From: Sanderia malayensis
Lineage: Eukaryota > Cnidaria > Scyphozoa > Semaeostomeae > Pelagiidae
Assembly (NCBI GenBank): GCA_013076295.1
Contig: RQOL01000861.1
Span: forward strand, 3,472,001 to 3,536,000
Direction: 5' to 3'
Length of the DNA: 64,000 nt
Of this stretch, positions 35,201-46,229 are shown piece by piece. The notes under the pieces are model-generated. The model made no database searches, was not told where the DNA came from, and was given only the letters and a program-made list of their open reading frames with translations. Positions within the stretch are counted from its first letter, which is position 1, and every line of letters begins with the position of its first letter. A program made the translations under genes and the position numbers.

Positions 35201-38200
35201 CAAAAACAAGCTGGCTTCAAATAAACACCACAAGTCGAGTGAGTTTAAACTAAAATGTTTCAAACATACGTTTTCTTGAAACTTGGTGCAAATTATGCAA
35301 TTAATCACCTTTAAATTTTTTTATTTTTTCAGACGATTCGCGGTTTACCTACTACTGTTGACATTTCTGCTGGTAAAGACCACAAGCTTGTCGCGACGGA
35401 CAGAAGTGGCCTAAACGGAAGCCTGACACTGCGATTTTTTTTCTCCACTCCTCGCCCTGCAAAGTACGTCTATACTTTCGTTTATCGCATTAATCGTGCA
35501 TGGCCTGATTACGTCCACGAAGTATCGGCATTCATGCGAAAGATTGGTCATTTTCTTAACGATTCGTCCGTCATGTCGAGTGTCGCTATTGTCAGTTACG
35601 TTGTCGAGACCACGTCAGTGAGGCGTTTGGTCTACGAAAACTGCTCCATTCCCTACAACCCATGCGACATAACGATGCATGAGAAGATCAGGGCTCGGCT
35701 CTTCAGCTCCACTACTCAACTAAGTGAAGGATTGAAACAGGCCTTACTTCCTGAATTCACTATCTACATGGGAAGAACAGAGAACAAGGACGCATGCGTG
35801 CCAGGTGCGAACACTCCACCTTTTGTTGCCACTGCAATGCCAGTTTTGAATGTCTCAGTTTGCGGTATTTTTAAGATGGCTGTACCCATTGCAACGTTCA
35901 ACGATGCTGAAAGCGGAAACACGAGGAATCTTTCTCTGGCCATGTTTGACAGTGCAAAACGACCGCTTACATCGCGATCTTGGCTGCAATTCAATGCGAG
36001 TAGACAAGAATTAACTGCTGTTGCTACGGTCGCCATTGCTGAACACCGATCACGATATTCGTTCATTCTTCATGCCGAGGATGCTGGTGGACTATTTACA
36101 ACTTACGATTTGAAAATTGATCTCAAGGGGCCTTTCACACTGCTGAAGAAATGCCAATTACAAATGGCCTTCTCTGTGGGTGCGTCCTTGAAAGAGAAAA
36201 GTAATGTGTACTTGGCATCGAAAATCATTCAGTCTATGGTGAGCTACTTTAGCTTGAGCTCTTCATCTGAAATTGGAGTCATCAATGTTATCCGGCAATC
36301 AGACACTGTGTTGTTGTTTCATTGGAGTTACTGCTCTCCAAAATATCAAGATGCGTCCGGTTTAGGTTCTGTTGCTTCAACAACGCTCCCTGATGCACAC
36401 GGACTTGCTACAAGAATATTACAGAAGCTGTTTGTAGTTGGTACTTCTACGGTCAATACAGGGTTTAAGGCAGTCTTTTCAAAACTTGTTGTTACGTCAG
36501 TAAAGAAGGTCTTCTCCGAAAATTGCACAAGTCCTCCAATTCCTCTCTATAACCAGCTGGTCTTCAATATCAGCAGTCGTGGCTATTCGATAATACAAAT
36601 CGAGAGGAACTGGTTCTACGATGCTGAAGACGGCGATGCGTATAGTTTGAGGCTGAAACTACTTGACGAGTATCGTTCTGAAATCACTGCCACTTACAGC
36701 TGGATTAACATCGATGCTACGTGGAGACGAATACTCGTATCGGTGCAAGACTCGCAGCGAGATTCGTCAATCAAGACCTATCATTTCTACTTAAAGGCTA
36801 TAGACTCAAGTGGCAAATCTGCAGACATGGCAATTATTGTGAATATCATTGAGACACACCCAGGGCCATTGACTCCGTTCAGTGTTCGGCTTGAGTTTGT
36901 AGCAACTCAGAAAATCACTTATCTCAATGACAGTATATTCATCTCGAATGCCATAGCAACGACTTACTCTCTACCAAAAGGAAGTGACGTCACGATTAAA
37001 TCATTCAGAGAGGGTAATGGTTATGATTACTCAATGACATTTCATTGGACAACAAGCTCTTATCATTCATGCCAATCGAGTGTTTTGAAGAAGACAAATG
37101 ACATGCGTGCTTCGAATGTATTGTTCAATAATTACAAGCAGAGTTTCTTACCGAAATTCCAACTCCAGCGATTTAGTTTGACGTCATCATGCGGACAGCC
37201 AATGACACCGCCAGAAGTCCGAGTCAAATCTTTGCTTTTCAAAATTTCCATGTGTTCTATATGGACACACAGCTTATCTTCATCTATGTTTACTGATACT
37301 ATTGACGGAGATATGCGAAATATGGAGATTCACTTACTAAACAGCTCAAAACTGCACGTTTCGGCATCTTCGTGGATACAACTCAACACTGCTACTTTGA
37401 GACTGTATGCCATTCCAAGTACAGCAGCCCAGCTGCATAAGAGCCAATCACAGTTCTACATCCAGGCAACAAACAGTCGTGGATTGAAAACACACAGCTC
37501 CGTTCATCTCAACGTTTCAGAAGCTCCCTATACAAGTGATTGTCCAGTAACGCTTACAGTGCAAAGGAACTTTGGCACAACAAGAACCGTTGATTTAGAC
37601 GTGCTTAACCGGCTGCTGAGATTGATTTCCAGTTATTATCAAGACAGTGTAATCAGAATCAAGGTTTTGAAATTCACCCAGCTTTCAACATACACGTACG
37701 AATTGAAGTACAGCAATTGCTCCTTCACATTTGCCACGAAAGAGGCTGCGCAGCGTGGACATGATGGCGACCAAAGGGCATCAATATCTGCATTGTTTTC
37801 CAGAGTCGTTACGCCAAGCCGTGCTGTACAAAGCAGTTTTGCAGCGCATCTATCAAAAGTCTTCACCGTAAAACGCGTCAATGTGAGCTATGATTGTATT
37901 CAAGCTCCTCCGTATCCTACTGGGGCTGCGTCAAGGGAGGCGCATGCAAACGTATGCGCAGAATTCAGGGATTTACTCCCGACAGCTCTGTTTAACGATG
38001 CACAAGATGGAACAAACTTGAAGTACACATTGACGTACGCATCCGGGAAAACCGTAGCACCAAATGATTGGCTAATGTATGATTCAAGTCGACACGAGGT
38101 CCGCGGTATGGTAGCTGTTAACGTTAAGAAGAATGCTCCATTATTTGGCTATAAATACTTAATCATTGCTACAGACTCTTCCGGGAGGTCCGCAAATATC

Positions 38201-41200
38201 AGCTATGCTGTGAAGATTTTGGGTGCTTTACCTAATTCGAGAATTACATTCTATCTTGGATTCAAATCAGCATTTGCTGACAACACCGCATCTGCTAGTG
38301 CTCTGTTAAACATATCACGTAGCATAGCTGGTTATTTAAACGGAGACAGTTCAGCTGATAAAATTCTGATTCATTCGTACAATCCCTGGAAGAGCATTGT
38401 GTTTGGGCTCTGTTCAATGCTGTGCAGTGAAACGGAGTATTTGAAGAAGGCGAAGAAGTTGCAGAAAATCGTCCACAAATCAGAGCCATACCAACTGTTT
38501 GTCAATGCTGCGCACGGCACGTTTGTTCCAAAGTGCATCTACGTGTATGGACCAACATGCTTGTCGCCATCGATAACGACAATCACTGTGTATCGGCAAA
38601 GAATAACGATTAATCAGCCCGTGTGTGGATTCTTGGATTATCAAATACCATCGAACGTTTTCGCAGATGCAGCTGGAGGACGAACAACAAGAGATTTCTT
38701 ACTCACTGCGTTTGATAAGAATGGCATTCAACTGAGAACATCGAGTTTTGGTAGTGGTGGTTTCCAGTTTGACAGTGCGAATCAGCAACTGTATGGAACA
38801 ATTGTCACATCGAGCATTGTCAAGTCTTCATTGAACTTTGAGCTGAGAGCCCGACATCCCCAATCAGGACGAAGTGCATCGTCAATACTCACTGTTGATA
38901 TTCCCGAGTATGAGAAGTTGAAGGCTGTTTCATCGACGCTCTGCGTTGTCAATGTCACCGTGACAACAGCAATCAACCCTGCATACAGCGATGCGTTCAT
39001 TCTCAAAAGATTTTCCACAGTTACGGCCGGATATTTGGGTGGGGTTTACCAACAGATGCAAATCAAGTCATATACAAGGTCTTCATCGTCATATCCAGTT
39101 CAGCTCTCAATATCATTCTCTAATTGCACGTGGTACTCAACGCTTAGCTCGCTGTTCAGCCAAAGCTCAATATCCAAGTACACAGAAACTCTACGTAGCT
39201 CACTGAATATGCTGCTCATCAAATCCAATTCTGGTGCATTCACATACAATCATCAGTACTTCAATGCATTGCACAAGGAGTTCAATCTTCTAAGCATCTC
39301 TGCAAGCAACTGGTGCTTTCAACCGCCTAATCTACCCCCTAAGGTCAACACAACGATCAGCATTATCACAGTCATGCAGTGTACTCGATTTGCTTACGAA
39401 ATACCTGAATTTGCGTTCAGTGATGAGGATGGTAATAGTAGAAATCTCTCACTGCAACTGTATGATGCTAACGGCAATGCTCTTGCAGCATCAAGTTGGG
39501 TATCGTTCAACACTATCACCCAGACAATACATGGCAAGCCAACAAGACAAGCATACCTTTCTCAAACACAGGGTGGCTATAAATTCCTCCTCAAGGCAAA
39601 TGATCGTTACGGTCTCGCTAAAACTGTGGATATTCTTATAAGGATTTCCAGCACTGGAACTGCTCCGTCAAACGAGCCTCCAAAGATAATACTGAGTAAT
39701 TACAAGCTAACTGTGCCAAGTTGTGGTGTTTTTCGACGAAGTCTATCAGACGGATTTGCTACAGATAAAGAAGATGGTTCAACGAAGAATCTGTCAATTG
39801 CAATGAAAATGCACGATGGCAGTGATATTCCCGCGAACTCGTGGATACAATTCGACTCTGCAACGCATGAGATTGTTGCATTGCCTCGAGTTGCTGTTGC
39901 CAGCTCATCCTCCACTATGTCATGGATGTACAGAATTGTCGTCAATGACAGTTGTGGTGGTATGGCGTCTTCATCTATAAAGATTTCCACTCAAAGACAG
40001 ATGCCATCGTTTTACAGCCATCAATTCACTTTCCAAAGCTTACTGCCCAATTCAACATTGGATCTTTACATTTATGAGATGTTTCTTGTAAAAGTGGCAG
40101 AGTTCTTCAAAGAAACCTCGAAGCAATATCAAGTCATCAACTTCAGTAAGAATTCGACGAACCAATACTTCGTTCTCCGCTTCAGCAATTGTACCATCAC
40201 TGAATACATTTGTCCCAATGTGCATCAAAGCTCAACTTTGACACAGGCTGTGTTCAAATCTTCAACTCACAGTCTGACCAGTTTCTCTTCCTTCATGTCA
40301 ACTTGGTTCAGACTTCTGTCCTACCAGAACCAAACTCGTTATCATGTCTACGCGGCACCAACTCTTAATCCATTTACTGTGACCAGCATGCGAGTTACGT
40401 CGTGTGGCAGATACTTGCGTGATGTGTCAAGCATGTTTGTATCTCGTAACTCATTGCTATACTCAATGACTTTAGCGGATGGAAGTCCAATTCCAAGTAC
40501 CCATCCAATCCAATTAATCAACAAGACATTGTATGTAATACCGCTCGGAAACAGAGACAATGGGAAGTACTCTTTCCAATTAACATCAACTGACCTCTGC
40601 AGGCAATCAACCAGCACTATACTGAATATTGTGATCAGCGTGGCACAGAAATCTCCAGGCTATGCCTTGAAATTCCAGTCCACTGTTCAATCTTCATATC
40701 CATCGGTCTATTACGTGTCACGATTCACAGATGCTCTGCAATCTCATTTGAACAGTCCCTCGTTCCAGATTTACGTCAGTAGCTACTCACGCGTGCAGAA
40801 CACGATGCAATTCGTCTGGCAAGCGTGTTCAGAGTCATTTTGTAATACAACTGATGTTATACGTTTACGCAAGAGCCTGTTTGTCACTGGTAATATAACT
40901 GATTATGTACTACTGTCACGTCTCAATCAGACATTTATCGATCCGCAGATAATAGAAGAAAACAACTGCAATTTCACATCTCCCAGAGTACCTACCAGAA
41001 ATAGCAGCATCGTTAGAATATCAGTCAATTTGTGCAGAAAGCTTTCATTTGCTGTACCGTTGTCTGCTTTTCACGATCACGAGGATGGATTTACAAGTGC
41101 GTTGCACGTGTCTTTACTCACAAAGCAGCGTGACATCATCCCGATCAATAACTGGCTTCAATTCAATCGAGTTGCTCAGACCATCTACGGCTATCCAAGG

Positions 41201-44200
41201 TTCTCGTCTACCGTTGCATTGCAGCAACAATTCGAGTACACCTTGCTAGCTAAAGATATTCAAGGAAACGCAGCAACTTCGCGATTAATAGCCTCGATCG
41301 TAGGAACAACGCCTACCATCACGTATAAACTAACGATGCATGGTCGAATCAATTCGCACCACATTCAGCCTCATGTTGATTACGAGATCGAACTCATCCA
41401 GAGGATAGGGAGATTCTTTGGAGACCACTCCATCAATGACGTATCATTCAGTAAACAGGGACAGTCATTCTTTTTCACTTGGAGTTTCTGCAGCATGCGG
41501 GCTGATAAGTGCGATTGTCAGCGAATAAAGCGTACTGAAAGCATGCTTACACCGATAGAGAACTTTCAAAAGGCCATGCAACCCCCCTTCACTGTCTCGT
41601 ATGTCAATAGTGTGAGGCTTGGTGTCTGCGCACGTCCAGGGGGGCCACAGCGATTGATCGATAAGACCGAGATTCAAGTACAACCTGGACAGACGTTCAG
41701 TTATTACGTGCAGAACCACCATTTCTATGACTACGAAGATGGATACACGCAGAATCTGACATTGTTTATAAGCAATTATCAAAAGCAACAGTTGATGAGC
41801 AGTAGTTGGATCAAGGTTCAAAATCAGCACATCTGCGGCCTAGCCGTGCTGTCGCAAGTTCAAAACCAGGAATGGTCAAGCACTCGCCGTGAATATAACC
41901 TCGTTGCACGCGACGCCTGTGGTATGGAATCGACGGATATGTTCACGATACGAATGAATGCCTATCGTGGACATATAGGCTATAAAATCCTTGTTTATGT
42001 CACAGATTACTTCAATGAAATACCGACCAACTGCAATAAAATGGAATCATTTGTCTCTAAGATTTCCACGTATCTCAATATGAACAGCTCTGTCATTTAC
42101 ATTTATAACATCGCTCCATCAAATCGTTCCTACTCCAATTCCACGGTTATCACATGGAGCATGACAAATTTCTCTGATTGTGACAGCAAAGCCGTAAAAT
42201 CCGTACGAGAAAGGCTTGTTTACGACAATGGAACTGTTACACGGGAATTCGTTGAATACATGAAGAATGACTTCAACGTCACGCATGTTGGTAGCGATAA
42301 CAGCAGTTGCATCATCCTTCCCGGGGCCTTCATTTTGCCGCCACCAACCGGAACTCCGCCATGGTGGATTCTTATCCTGATACTTATTCTTGCGATTCTC
42401 TTCTTGTTCTGCTGGCTGTGCTGGCTCTGTATTCCACGCTGCTGTGCGGTTTGCTGTGCCGCGTGCTTGAACGGATGCTGCAACTCATGCAACAGGGGCT
42501 GTGCCAAGTGCTGCATGCCTGGTGGAAAATACGCTTCCCTCGATAGCCGTTCGGTGCCTGGCCTCGAAGCTGGAGTCTTGAGTAAAGCTAAAGGAGAACA
42601 GCTTATTGATAACGATAAACTTGCGCAAGAGGCAGAAGCTGAGGGTGAAGAAACGCCGGACGATGGTAAAGATATGGATGGTAACGTGTTAGCTGCACCA
42701 GCAATTCCCGACTCTTCAGGTATGTTCTATGATTGTATTCAATAATGAAAATGCAATGAACATTTGACACAATTTAAGTACAACTAAAATATAGCCAATG
42801 TAAATTAGTGTAAGTGTAAGTGTAAATATAACCAGTGTAAATTAGTTTAGACAGGTCTTTGAAGCATTCCACATATGTGGTATACCGATTTGTAGTTACA
42901 CTGAGACCATTATTGGATATCTGGAGCGGGTATCTGGTTCTTAAAGTCTAGATTCTTCACATGTTCTTTGACTAAATCTTAGCGTATCGTGGCAGTTGTT
43001 TGTTGTTGATTTTCACGTTATATAATACTGTTCTATAGTCTTGGTGCTTTTTATTGACCATGCTTGTATTATAGGTTATGACTCATCTCCCAATGCCTCA
43101 AAGATTGACGAAGACGAGATGAAGTTGATGCCAGGAGCTGTTCCAAGTTACAGCGCACCAGTTTACCTGGGCACGGATAGTGAAGATGACAATTCATTTC
43201 TACAAACAGTAGCAAGTGATGATGACAATGCACCTAACGATAATTTTGACAGTGGAGTCGCCGCAATGCCGCGCGGTGATCCATCCGCGTCAGCCGTTGC
43301 ACCGATGTACAACGATGACTTCTCAAGCCTCGCTTCCACGACTGATGATACTATTGCTGGCCCAACCGCGGGAACATTCGCGGGAACATCCGCAGCACCG
43401 TTTGTGGACAATGAAGTGATGCTGCAAAGGACTGAAGTGCAACGCTCATTTCAACAAAGCGGTTTCAACTTTGATGATAATCTTGATCTTCACTCAGCAC
43501 CGCATGACGATGAAGTCGGTGAATTTGCCGCCGCTCCGGCGTTTCAAGAGCCCGCACAACAAGCGCGTTCAACACTGGCTCTTCCGCAAACGCCAAACAT
43601 CTTTTCACCAAACGGAGGAAGAATAGCGACGAGAGAAAGGCGACTTGTTACGACTAACGAACTGAGCCCAGTTATTACAAGTGAATCAGTTACACGGACT
43701 TTTGAGACAATCGAAAAGGGTGAGTTTTGTAGCTATATTATACATACCGTAAATCATCGATTAAGCCCCCACCCCCACCATAAAATAACCCCTCTCCCCT
43801 CGAAGAAGCCCCCATTATAAAATATTTTACACGAAATAAGCCCCGGGGACTTAATCGAGGACGTATGGTATTCCCACAGCAGAACGCTCTTTTCTTTTTT
43901 CAGCAGAGCCTAAAGGTCCTGCCTTACTCACATTCAACCCCCTGTCTTTATCTCAGCCCGACGCAAGCTTTTAGAAAACAGGATAATGACTAATTTTAGT
44001 ATCCTCTTAATCCATTATGCCTGTAAAATGCAATACCGTTTATTAATCAAAGTGTTACAGTAATCACAGTAATAATTATTGGATCTAATTAATTATAACT
44101 ACTGTTTATGTTTCTGTACATTTTTATCTACTTATTTTTAAATTGTTGTCATGATCAGGTCGAAAGAACAGTGTTGTTGTGCCTGTACAACTTCATATGC

Positions 44201-46229
44201 CCGAGCATGGACCAGCGTCTACAGTAGAAGATGTCATGCTGACTGAGCGAGACAGTAATGAGTGGACTGAAAGCAACCTAAACCGTCGCATCTCCCAGGC
44301 AAACAATTCAACAACAACAACAACAGCGGCATCAAGATCTCAAATTATTAATGAGCAGATGGAGAATCGCAGTCAACCAATAGCGGAGCTTCGTAAGCGG
44401 CGAAGTTCTCGTGTTATGATCATTGGTAGTGATTTTGAAGACGAAGATGATGATGATGATGATGATGATGATGATCGTAATCATTACAACATGGTCGATG
44501 ATCAAACAATGACAACCTTTGTTCAGCAGCAAGGTGAGATAAGAATGTTCAGACAGGTTAGCTCTCTCCTTGATTATTTTATCTACTGGGAGAGCTCCTC
44601 TTTAATGAATTTCTTTTAATATATAATTCTTTATATTTAAGTTTTATTTTCTTAACTAACTTTTCTACCTTGAATTGCTATTACTTGTATAATGAACTTT
44701 GTATGTGGAATTTTGCAAAGACACTGAACTGAAGGTTCAGTTTCATTTTAAAATTTCACAATTGTGCAGAAAATGTCGAACTCTAACTAATTCGAAATCT
44801 TGATCCAAATTGTGGTTACATCAAGAATCACTAAGGAACAAATTCTTATAAAATAAACCCCTATGATTCGAACTTTTTGTAATTCGAATATTTTCATTGC
44901 TTTCCCAAAGTATTCGAATCAGACAGAGTTGACTGCATATCCAGGCTGTGTTTTGATTTCGTTTTGATACTAGTTTCATTATGTGTGCATTCATCTTGCA
45001 GGCAATACCATGGCTGGTGCGAGACGAAAAAGTCAAACTCACGAATACACAGCAAACGGTAGCATTGGAAGCCGAGACAACAGAGATGTTGTTGAATCTG
45101 TTCAACAATATAAACAAGAACCAAAGCTAGAATCTGCACCTGCACAGTTACAGTTTGCTGATGCTCCGCAATACGCCACACGAAGTGATGTCTCGAATAA
45201 CAGAAGAGTTTCTGTCGTCCGTCTGGTGGGAGATTCAAGCATGCGTGAAGTAGCCAGTCAACCTGCTCCTGTGCAACTTCGTTTTGTTGAAGGTAATTCT
45301 GCTGCATCACGAGATGGACGCTCACAGGTCGAGAGACAAAATGGAGGTAGAAAGTTTTCGATCCTAAACAAAGATGGAACCGTCACTGCGCTAAAAAACG
45401 TGAAAATCGTCAGTGGCAAGAGCTCTTCAACAAGGTAGATTGTTTTTTATTTTTATTGGTTGTTTCTTTACACTGACTCAAAGTTATAGTTTTTATATTG
45501 GGACAAAGGCAACGCCATTAGCTTCTAATGACCAATTTTCTTTTAATTGCTGATAAATGCTACAGTAAGACCCCGCAATTAAGAAACAGTTTTTTTCCGG
45601 TTAAGCCTTTTTGTTTACAAGGATTTCCTATTGTTTTCTTATTGTTATTTTGATAATATGAGCCTAAGAGATTTTTATAAATGGTTTCTCATTTGCGGGG
45701 CCTCACTGCATTTCGTTTCTTGCCAATTCAATTGAAAATAAATCAAAGGTAATAATCTTCTTTCAACGTTTGTTTTAGATCTAGTAGCGATACCTTTGAG
45801 TCAGCACATGGTGTTTACGAGCCAAACCGGCGTAAGATCGTAAAACTTCGCCGTTCGTCTCTATCTTCACGAATTAGCGATTCTCAACTTGGTTACGATG
45901 GTGACAGACATGCTGCTGTTCAAACCAGCCTCGGAATGAATCATATACGTGGATACGAGTCGGATTCAACAGATTCTGGTTACGTCATATCGCAAACAAG
46001 CATGAGACATAAACGAAACAAGTCATCAGTGTCTCGATTATTTGATGGACCAGGTCACGGACCCCAAGGAATCAGGACCGCAAATGAGTGGAATGTGAGA
46101 AGAGTTTCGCGTCATTCCAGAAGAAGCTCACGTGATCCCAATGCACGAATCACACGTGACATAGAAATGTGGTCCAATGACGCAACAGGATTTGGCAATC
46201 AAGGTTACGAGAGCGATTCTTATGTATGA
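32205..46229 (+). CDS. Giant multi-repeat dystroglycan-like transmembrane receptor
   Basis: Seven coding exons: 32205-32242, 33669-35238, 35333-42719, 43075-43719, 44159-44533, 45002-45434, 45779-46229. All junctions are GT..AG with matching phase, giving 3632 aa. Exon 1 plus the first codons of exon 2 make a signal peptide (MAAFCTLLLFSIGLAG). Residues about 21-2870 hold about 13 units of roughly 220 aa. The first half of a unit resembles the dystroglycan-type cadherin-like (CADG) fold: IP..F.D.EDG..R.L.L, then SW.QFN, then Y.F...A.D..G. The second half resembles the SEA/ferredoxin-like partner module of alpha-dystroglycan, with paired Cys and many N-glycosylation sites. Unit starts are near residues 14, 243, 472, 695, 934, 1158, 1393, 1613, 1868, 1983, 2209, 2418 and 2639. 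A transmembrane helix lies near 2880-2900 (WWILILILILAILFLF), followed by a Cys-rich segment and a 700-residue acidic and Ser/Arg-rich tail. The tail repeats GYESDS and ends SYV. Dystroglycan itself has two such pairs. Probable matrix or cell adhesion receptor. Confidence 0.87.
32837..33160. repeat. 81-bp tandem repeat in intron 1 of the giant receptor
   Basis: Three head-to-tail copies begin near 32837, 32919 and 33000. Each carries ATTTTGTTTACGTTGTAGCT, ATATTG, TTTATTGATGG and a TTTACA..GATGCGTACGTTGA stretch. From about 33098 a further partial copy follows in inverted orientation (CGTAAACAAAATCCTC), then a short direct one. Confidence 0.8.
33561..33609. repeat. Perfect palindrome with 19-base arms next to exon 2
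   Basis: TTCAGCTAGCGGCCACCTC and its exact reverse complement around an 11-base loop. A related half-site (AGCGGCCACCTCCTG) lies at about 33483, so this is the end of a MITE-like element. It ends 59 bases before exon 2 of the giant receptor. Confidence 0.75.
43760..43860. repeat. C-rich AAGCCCC-type interspersed repeat
   Basis: Repeated TAAGCCCC, GAAGCCCC and CCATTATAAAAT words in intron 4 of the giant receptor. Resembles short dispersed repeats with no coding content. Confidence 0.4.
44446..44476 (+). repeat. GAT microsatellite coding for a poly-Asp run
   Basis: About ten consecutive GAT triplets inside an exon of the giant receptor. They encode an uninterrupted Asp run in the cytoplasmic tail after an EDE sequence. 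Likely length-polymorphic. Confidence 0.85.
45563..45708. mobile_element. MITE family A, copy 3 (in the last intron of the giant receptor)
   Basis: The ends CAGTAAGACCCCGCAATTAA and the sequence ending TTGCGGGGCCTCACTG are reverse complements over about 27 bases. The end motif CAGTAA..CCCGCA..AAGAA is shared with the copies at 523 and 14497. The interior has diverged. Confidence 0.6.

Noticed and set aside
42307..42546. Plus-strand frame overlapping the transmembrane exon of the giant receptor
   Set aside because: Out-of-frame shadow; the receptor frame continues without stop across this stretch.
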